From NCBI GenBank assembly GCA_030765685.1, contig JAVCCB010000007.1:1-35614 (forward strand): a stretch of DNA of 35,614 nt, given 5' to 3'. This DNA comes from Candidatus Tantalella remota (GTDB lineage: Bacteria > Omnitrophota > Gorgyraeia > Tantalellales > Tantalellaceae). Positions within the stretch are counted from its first letter, which is position 1. The number at the start of each line of letters is the position of its first letter. The position numbers and the translations under genes are program-made. Shown piece by piece: positions 30,988-35,614 of the stretch. The notes beneath the pieces were generated by a model. The model worked only from the letters and a program-made list of their open reading frames with translations. It was not told the DNA's origin and searched no databases.

Positions 30988-31163
30988 ATGTCATTCCCGC
31001 GAATGCGGGAATCAAGACGTCATCCCGGAATCCACTTTAGCGGATATCCGGGATCACATAAAAGTGTCATTCTTATGAGATCCCCGCTTAAAGGCCGAAG
31101 CCCTCTGGCATTCGGCATTTCCTCGGGGGCCTTTGCCCCTCGGTAACATGCGGGGATGACGAC
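30988..31163. repeat. Hairpin-repeat cluster after ilvD
   Basis: ATTCCC-GCGAATGC-GGGAAT (about 30993-31012) fits the ATTCCC-N8-GGGAAT pattern of the Neisseria dRS3 element. Then ATCCCGGA...TCCGGGAT and a longer GATCCCCGC...GCGGGGATG palindrome follow. The gap up to 31194 contains no gene. Confidence 0.8.
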
Positions 31164-31194
31164 TTTACTTGTGTGATGTGATTGTGAGCACCCT

Positions 31195-31692
31195 ATGGAT
31201 CTATTTAAATTTTGTCCTATTTGCGCCGCGACTCTCGAGGCTGAACTCCTGGAGGGACGTGACAGGCTCATGTGCAAGAAGTGCGGATGGATAAATTATC
31301 TCAATCCCTTGCCCGTTGTCTCCTGCCTCGCGATCGATGATGACGGCAGAGTCCTCCTCATTAAAAGAGGAATTGAACCCAGCAAAGGCTGTTGGGCGCT
31401 TCCCGGAGGATTTATCGAGGTGGATGAGACAGCCGGAGAGGCCGGATGCCGTGAACTCGAAGAAGAAACCGGACTCAAGGGCAAGAAAGGGCGTCTCGTC
31501 GGTGTCAGGCGGCATGAGAGTCCTATGTATGGCCCGCTTATTATGGTGGGCGTCGAGATGATCCTTTTCGGGGGTGAGCTGAAAGCCGGAGACGACGCGT
31601 CCGATGCCGCTTTCTATTCCCCTGAAGATATTCCTGACATTCCTTTCAGGTCCCACCGGGAGCTGATTTCCGATTATTTAAACTCAGATTGA
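31195..31692 (+). CDS. Nudix hydrolase with N-terminal zinc ribbon
   Basis: This 165-residue protein has a four-cysteine zinc ribbon (CPIC at 7-10 and CKKC at 27-30), then a Nudix domain with a complete Nudix box, GGFIEVDETAGEAGCRELEEETGL, where REL-EEETG holds the metal. The layout resembles the NudC-like zinc-ribbon Nudix group, but it lacks the SQPWPFPxS substrate motif of NADH pyrophosphatases, so the substrate is open. The following lines run into the BirA operator 15 bases after its stop. Confidence 0.93.
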   Translation: MDLFKFCPICAATLEAELLEGRDRLMCKKCGWINYLNPLPVVSCLAIDDDGRVLLIKRGIEPSKGCWALPGGFIEVDETAGEAGCRELEEETGLKGKKGRLVGVRRHESPMYGPLIMVGVEMILFGGELKAGDDASDAAFYSPEDIPDIPFRSHRELISDYLNSD

Positions 31693-31700
31693 CCTGACTG

Positions 31701-31729
31701 TTGCAATTGTAAACCAAAAGTGATAAACT
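31701..31729 (+). promoter_or_regulatory. Promoter of the biotin operon
   Basis: TTGCAA (31701-31706), a 17-base spacer and TAAACT (31724-31729) sit across the BirA operator. Transcription would start near 31736, only about 4 bases before the bioB ATG at 31740, giving a near-leaderless mRNA. Confidence 0.6.
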
Positions 31730-31738
31730 TGTTTACAA
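31707..31738 (+). promoter_or_regulatory. BirA biotin operator
   Basis: TTGTAAAC (31707-31714), a 16-base spacer and GTTTACAA (31731-31738) are perfect inverted arms and match the known BirA binding site (TTGTAAACC-N-GGTTTACAA). BirA with biotinyl-AMP would block the operon. It lies right before the bioB start, so it covers the promoter and start site. Confidence 0.95.
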
Positions 31739-31739
31739 T

Positions 31740-32660
31740 ATGGAAAAATTGCAGCTGGACGATATTATTAAGATGCCCCTGGAAGAGCTTTTGACGATCG
31801 CCGGAAAGTGCCGCAGGGAAAACGTCGGTTCCTCTATAGAGGTATGCGGGGTCATTAACGCCAAATCGGGTGTTTGCGGCGAAGACTGCAAGTTTTGCGC
31901 TCAGTCATCGCATTATTGCACTGATGTGCAGCAATATTCGCTTAAGAACTGTGACGAGATACTCAGCGAGGCGAAAAAAGCGAAAGCGAACGGAGCTCTC
32001 AGGTTCGGCATTGTCACGAGCGGCAACCGTCTTACCGAAGACGAGATCTCTGTAGTGGCCGAAGCCATAAGCCGTATGATAAAGGAAGCGGACATAATCC
32101 CGTGCGCTTCGCTGGGCGCTTTAGGCGAAAAAGAGCTGAGAATGCTTAAAGATGCCGGTCTTTCAAGGTATCATCACAATATCGAGACTTCAGAACGTTT
32201 TTATCCGAACGTGGTCACCACTCACGATTATTTAGAGAGGACAGATACGGTACGAAGAGCGAGGGAATTGGGCCTGGAAGTGTGTTCAGGAGGCATCCTG
32301 GGGTTGGGAGAGACCTGGCAGGACCGTATGGACATGGCGCTTCTCTTGAAGGATCTTGGTGTCGATTCGGTGCCGCTTAATTTTCTTGTTCCCATAAAAG
32401 GGACTCCCATGGAAGATGCCGCGAGTATATCGCCGCTGGAAGCCGTAAGGGCGGTAGCTTTGTTCAGGCTGGTACTGAAAACAGCGGTCATCAAGGTCGT
32501 AGCAGGGAGGGAAACCGTCCTTAAAGATTTTCAGGGGATGATGTATATGGCCGGAGCCAACGGTATGATGGTAGGAGGATATCTCACCATCGCAGGTCGG
32601 TCCGTCGAAGACGACCAGAAACTTATTTCTGAGATTAAAAAGTTATGGAACGAAGAATAA
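31740..32660 (+). CDS. bioB: Biotin synthase
   Basis: BioB is the radical SAM enzyme that inserts sulfur into dethiobiotin. The 306-residue protein has the cluster motif CGEDCKFC (Cys46, Cys50, Cys53), followed by the family motif AQSSHYCTDVQQYSL. Typical later stretches are YHHNIETSERFYPNVVTTHDY, CSGGILGLGETWQDRMDMA, and NFLVPIKGTPME. The N-terminus is about 15-20 residues shorter than in many homologues. ATG 31740 follows the operator by one base and has no ribosome-binding site; an in-frame stop at 31710 blocks any earlier start. Leaderless translation seems likely. It overlaps bioF by 16 bases. Confidence 0.97.
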   Translation: MEKLQLDDIIKMPLEELLTIAGKCRRENVGSSIEVCGVINAKSGVCGEDCKFCAQSSHYCTDVQQYSLKNCDEILSEAKKAKANGALRFGIVTSGNRLTEDEISVVAEAISRMIKEADIIPCASLGALGEKELRMLKDAGLSRYHHNIETSERFYPNVVTTHDYLERTDTVRRARELGLEVCSGGILGLGETWQDRMDMALLLKDLGVDSVPLNFLVPIKGTPMEDAASISPLEAVRAVALFRLVLKTAVIKVVAGRETVLKDFQGMMYMAGANGMMVGGYLTIAGRSVEDDQKLISEIKKLWNEE

Positions 32661-33802
32661 AAAAGTTCATCGATGACAGGAAGAAGGAAGACCTTTTAAG
32701 GTCTCTTTCTGAGGTAACATATTCAGCGCGGGGCGGTATGGTCGTCGATGGAAAAGAATATATCAACTTTTCATCTAACGATTATCTTTCCCTGGCGTCT
32801 CATCCTAAACTGAAAGCGGCCGCGACCGGCGCGCTTAAAACATGTGTAGGCACGTCCGCGTCCAGGCTCATGACAGGGAGCACCTCGCTGCATCATGTTC
32901 TTGAGGAAAAAATATCGGAATTCAAGGGCAAACCCGCCGCACTGGTATTCAACTCCGGTTATCAGGCTAATGTAGGGATCATAAGCGTTTTGGCAGGAAG
33001 AGGAGATTGTATCTTTTCTGATCGTCTGAACCATGCCAGTATAGTTGATGGCGCGCGGATGTCGGGCGCGGAAGTCTTCAGGTTCCGGCACAATGACACT
33101 GAACATCTGGAAGAGCTGGTAAAAAAAGAAAGGCCGAATCATAAGGGAGCTCTTATAGTAACGGAGACCGTCTTCAGCATGGACGGCGACGCGGCCCCCC
33201 TGGAGGAGATCGTTCGTATAGGAAAAGGGAATGACTGCCTTCTGATGGTGGATGAGGCGCACGCGACGGGAATCTTCGGCGCAGGAGGCAGCGGTATGGC
33301 CGAGGAAAAGAAAGTCACTGACGATATAGATATAATCATGGGGACTTTCAGCAAGGCTCTGGGCAGTTTTGGCGCTTACGCGGCGGTAAGTCCCCGGATG
33401 AGGGAGTACCTGGTTAACGCCTGCCGCAGCTTTATTTATTCGACGTCCCTGCCGCCGTCCGTTATCGCGGCCAGCATCGCGGCTTTGGAGATAGTCAAGG
33501 ACGAGCCCCAGAGAAGAGAAACGCTCACCGAAAGCGCGAGACGTTTCAGGGAGAATTTGACGGAAAAAGGGTTTGATACAAGAGGCTCCTCACAAATAAT
33601 CCCGGTTATTACCGGGGAGAATTCCCGAACAGTTGAAATGAGCAGGCTGCTTAAAAAGAAAGGTTACTGGGTGACGCCAGTCAGGCCGCCCACAGTGCCG
33701 AAGGGAGAGGCGCGTCTCAGGATCTCATTGTCATTCGCTCATTCGAGGGATGTCCTGGATAGCTTCGTAGATGATTTGGTGGAAGTGAACAGTGATCAGT
33801 GA
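32645..33802 (+). CDS. bioF: 8-amino-7-oxononanoate synthase
   Basis: BioF is the PLP enzyme that condenses pimeloyl-ACP (or -CoA) with alanine. The 385-residue protein has the PLP lysine at 237 in MGTFSKALGSFGAY, the VDEAHATGIFG motif (Asp203, His206), and the family motifs YINFSSNDYLSL and GTSASRLMTGST. The start overlaps the end of bioB by 16 bases, implying coupled translation. Confidence 0.96.
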   Translation: MERRIKKFIDDRKKEDLLRSLSEVTYSARGGMVVDGKEYINFSSNDYLSLASHPKLKAAATGALKTCVGTSASRLMTGSTSLHHVLEEKISEFKGKPAALVFNSGYQANVGIISVLAGRGDCIFSDRLNHASIVDGARMSGAEVFRFRHNDTEHLEELVKKERPNHKGALIVTETVFSMDGDAAPLEEIVRIGKGNDCLLMVDEAHATGIFGAGGSGMAEEKKVTDDIDIIMGTFSKALGSFGAYAAVSPRMREYLVNACRSFIYSTSLPPSVIAASIAALEIVKDEPQRRETLTESARRFRENLTEKGFDTRGSSQIIPVITGENSRTVEMSRLLKKKGYWVTPVRPPTVPKGEARLRISLSFAHSRDVLDSFVDDLVEVNSDQ

Positions 33803-33820
33803 CCAGTCATCAGGGAATCG

Positions 33821-33903
33821 GGAATAGTACCGAGTCCTGGGTCCTGGGTACCGGGAAAACCCGATACTCGGTACTCGATACCCGGTACCAGTAGCGAGCA
33901 AAC
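33821..33903. repeat. Palindrome-bearing repeat, copy upstream of bioC
   Basis: This 83-base element from GGAATAGTACCGAGTCC to GCGAGCAAAC holds an inverted repeat GGTACCGGG...CCCGGTACC. It is nearly identical to 34818-34893: one substitution and a 7-base gap. It lies between bioF and bioC. Tracts of GTGAACAGTGATCAGTGACC just before it resemble the 20101-type repeat. Confidence 0.85.
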
Positions 33904-33925
33904 GAACAAAATACTGAATACTAAT

Positions 33926-34708
33926 ATGGTTTCTAATATCGATAAAAACACAGTAAGAACCAATTTTTCAAAGAACCCTGAGAGTTATGACGATAACGCG
34001 TCTGTCCAGAAAAAGTGTGCCGAGCGGCTCGTAGATATAATCGATCTCGAATATTTTTCAAAGATGCTGGAAGTGGGTTGTGGTACAGGATTTTACACGG
34101 GTGTTTTAAAGAAAAAGTTTCCGGATTCCGACATAACGGCGATTGATATAGCGAAAGACATGATCGAGGTAGCCAGGAAAAAAATGGGCGGTCACGGAGT
34201 GAATTTTGAAGTTTCCGACGGGGAAGAATTGAGCGGCAGGGAACGTTTTGAGCTTATCACTTCCAACTCCAGTTTTCAATGGTTCGGGAATCTCGAAAGG
34301 ACATTCAGTGGGTTCAGGGAAGTCCTGACCTCAGGCGGAGTCCTGTGCTTTTCGATGTATGGGCCGGAGACCTTCTGCGAGTTCAGGGATGTACTTGAAA
34401 CGCATTTGGGCAAAGGGCGATGGCTGAGTGCCAGTCAATTCTCGAGTGCGCGGGAAGTCGAGGAGTTACTTAAGCGGCATTTTGATGATGTGGAGATATT
34501 CGAAGAGAAATTCACGGTAGATTTTCTTTCTATCTGGGATTTTCTTCAGAACATAAAAAAGACGGGGGCTAGGGGTGAAGGCATCAGCGGAGGGTTCCTG
34601 GGGAAATATACTCTCAAAGAGATGGAGAAGACGTATATAGAGAAGTTCGGCGGTATCGTAGCCACGCATCATGTTATGTTCTGCAGAGCAAAAGCGCGGG
34701 AACGGTAA
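33926..34708 (+). CDS. bioC: Malonyl-ACP O-methyltransferase
   Basis: BioC methylates malonyl-ACP so that fatty-acid synthesis can build the pimeloyl chain for biotin. The 260-residue protein begins with the family opening NFSKNPESYDDNASVQKKCA, then the SAM motif LEVGCGTGFYTG (49-58), the SNSSFQWFGN stretch, FSMYGPETFCEF, and the C-terminal FLQNIKKTGARGEG. These are BioC-specific, not only generic methyltransferase, motifs. The ATG at 33926 has no strong ribosome-binding site and follows a repeat. It keeps the operon order bioB-bioF-bioC-bioD, but with large gaps around it. Confidence 0.93.
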   Translation: MVSNIDKNTVRTNFSKNPESYDDNASVQKKCAERLVDIIDLEYFSKMLEVGCGTGFYTGVLKKKFPDSDITAIDIAKDMIEVARKKMGGHGVNFEVSDGEELSGRERFELITSNSSFQWFGNLERTFSGFREVLTSGGVLCFSMYGPETFCEFRDVLETHLGKGRWLSASQFSSAREVEELLKRHFDDVEIFEEKFTVDFLSIWDFLQNIKKTGARGEGISGGFLGKYTLKEMEKTYIEKFGGIVATHHVMFCRAKARER

Positions 34709-34732
34709 ACTGTAAACTGTGAACTGTAAACA
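34706..34732. repeat. AAACTGTGAACTGTAAACAG repeat, copy 3
   Basis: Directly after the bioC stop, GGTAAACTGTAAACTGTGAA and CTGTAAACAG repeat the tracts at 20101 and 27267. Further on, GATTCTAGATGCTGGATT words occur in tandem (about 34740-34785). Confidence 0.55.
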
Positions 34733-35060
34733 GAAGTCAGATTCTTGATGCTGGATTCTAGATGCTGGATTTTAGATGCTCGTAGGTTGGAAATAGGGAA
34801 TTGAGAATAGGGAATTGGGAATAGTACCGAGTCCCGGGTCCTGGGTACCGGGAAAACTCGGTACTCGATACCCGGTACCAGTAGCGAGCAAACAAACTAT
34901 ATCCTGAATACAAAATACTGAATACAAATATGCGGAATGATCTGATAAAGCGAGACCTGATAAGCTAAACGCTAAGTTAGATTCTCGATACTAGATTCTA
35001 GATGCTCGTAGAACAGGGCAGATTTAACGAAATACGATATACGAAATACGAGATACGAAT
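34733..35060. repeat. Repeat-filled gap between bioC and bioD
   Basis: About 330 bases without a gene. It holds GATTCTAGATGCT-type tandem words (34740-34785 and again about 34979-35010), a GGGAATTGAGAATAGGG tract like that at 3448, the second palindrome-bearing repeat copy (34818-34893), and ACGAAATACGATATACG-type words just before bioD. No promoter or terminator is clear. This should weaken but may not break operon transcription. Confidence 0.7.
34818..34893. repeat. Palindrome-bearing repeat, copy downstream of bioC
   Basis: Second copy of the element at 33821-33903, in the same orientation, about 76 bases because a 7-base segment is missing. The GGTACCGGG...CCCGGTACC palindrome is intact. 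With the first copy it brackets bioC as a direct repeat. Confidence 0.85.
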
Positions 35061-35614
35061 ATGGCTAATTCCATTTTTATAACCGGTACCGACACGGGCG
35101 TCGGAAAGACAGTCGTTACGGGTCTTCTGGGCGGATATCTGTCCGATAAAGGGATCAATGTCGTAACGCAGAAGTGGGTCCAGACAGGCTGCGAGGCGGA
35201 GTCATCCGATATGGCCAGGCACCTGGAGTTGATGAAAAAGGATAAGGGTGATTTTTTAGGATTCATCCGGGATATGGTCCCATACAATCTTTTGTTTCCG
35301 GCATCCCCGCATCTGGCCGCTAGGAAGGAAAAGATCGATATTGATCCGGAGAAGATAGTGAATTCATTTCGGAGGCTGGAAGCCGGGTTTAATACGGTAC
35401 TTGTAGAGGGTGTCGGCGGAGCAAAGGTCCCGCTCAACAAGGAAACTCTTATCGTGGATATCGCGCAGGAACTCCGTTTGCCGGTGTTGATCGTCGCGGA
35501 GAACAGGCTGGGTACGATAAACCATACATTGCTGACAATAGAAGCGATAAAAAACAGGAAACTTCCCATATTGGGAATAGTGTTCAACCGATCATCCGAG
35601 GATGGCGATCCCGA
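35061..35614 (+). CDS. bioD: Dethiobiotin synthetase (3' partial)
   Basis: BioD makes the ureido ring of dethiobiotin from diaminopelargonic acid, CO2 and ATP. The first 184 codons are in view and the frame is open to the right edge. The P-loop GTDTGVGKT is at residues 9-17. KWVQTGCEAESSD follows, then VPYNLLFPASPHLAARKE and the catalytic-site strand VEGVGGAKVPL. The ATG at 35061 gives the canonical N-terminus (MANSIFITGTDTGVGKT); no strong ribosome-binding site precedes it. It is the fourth biotin gene of the operon. bioA, needed for the step between BioF and BioD, is not visible and may lie to the right. Confidence 0.95.
   Translation, partial: MANSIFITGTDTGVGKTVVTGLLGGYLSDKGINVVTQKWVQTGCEAESSDMARHLELMKKDKGDFLGFIRDMVPYNLLFPASPHLAARKEKIDIDPEKIVNSFRRLEAGFNTVLVEGVGGAKVPLNKETLIVDIAQELRLPVLIVAENRLGTINHTLLTIEAIKNRKLPILGIVFNRSSEDGDP

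Overview
The window reads as a bacterial chromosome segment, about 45-50% GC by eye, with almost every protein gene on the + strand. The content is mostly housekeeping and metabolism: dnaG-rpoD, RNase P RNA, three tRNAs, tRNA/rRNA modification genes, feoAB, ilvD and a biotin operon. A TonB-type C-terminal domain, Sec and lipoprotein signals and Tat-like signals point to a diderm (Gram-negative-type) cell. The many short palindromic intergenic repeats and lone housekeeping genes resemble uncultivated lineages such as Omnitrophota (OP3). That placement is inference only; no marker settles it.

Layout. 1-1.1 kb: the end of a TonB-like gene, a membrane zinc-ribbon protein, a small winged-helix protein and a hypothetical. 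1.26-3.45 kb: tRNA-Ala (minus), an exported hypothetical, and a secreted Memo-AMMECR1 fusion. 3.66-5.72 kb: rsmE-mtaB, translationally coupled. 5.78-13.57 kb: a strong promoter, then a long co-directional run of cvpA-like, NIF3-like, dnaG, rpoD, NIL-domain, ridA, FAH-family, dtd, cupin and a small exported protein. 13.7-16.0 kb: a PPi-type phosphofructokinase, a PPC/DUF296 protein and a PilZ protein. 16.0-17.35 kb: a lysine-repeat histone-H1-like protein with its own terminator, then tRNA-CAU (minus) and tRNA-Val (plus). 17.5-20.1 kb: COG1579 zinc-ribbon coiled coil, RNase HI, rnpB and DUF89. 20.1-22.5 kb: an ArsR/SmtB-type repressor with a clear operator, then feoA-feoB. 22.5-23.7 kb: a frameshifted AmmeMemoRadiSam radical SAM gene. 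24.1-31.7 kb: a membrane spermidine-synthase-like protein, a 54-residue small protein, yggS, an MBL-fold protein, trxB, ilvD and a Nudix hydrolase. 31.7 kb to the right edge: bioB-bioF-bioC-bioD under a BirA operator, with bioD cut by the window end.

How the genes fit together. bioC, bioF, bioD and bioB give the pimeloyl-ACP and ring-forming steps of biotin synthesis; bioA is not in view. The ArsR protein has all four ligands of the SmtB alpha-5 zinc site, and its operator covers the promoter of arsR-feoA-feoB. The Memo-AMMECR1 fusion and the radical SAM gene together make the three-part AmmeMemoRadiSam set, about 19 kb apart, and both carry export-type N-termini.

Most non-coding space is filled by several families of dispersed hairpin repeats. 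The most unusual points are the apparently exported AmmeMemoRadiSam set with an internal ribosome-binding site in the fusion gene, the near-leaderless BirA-controlled bioB, the repeats flanking bioC, and the zinc-sensor-like control of an iron transporter.
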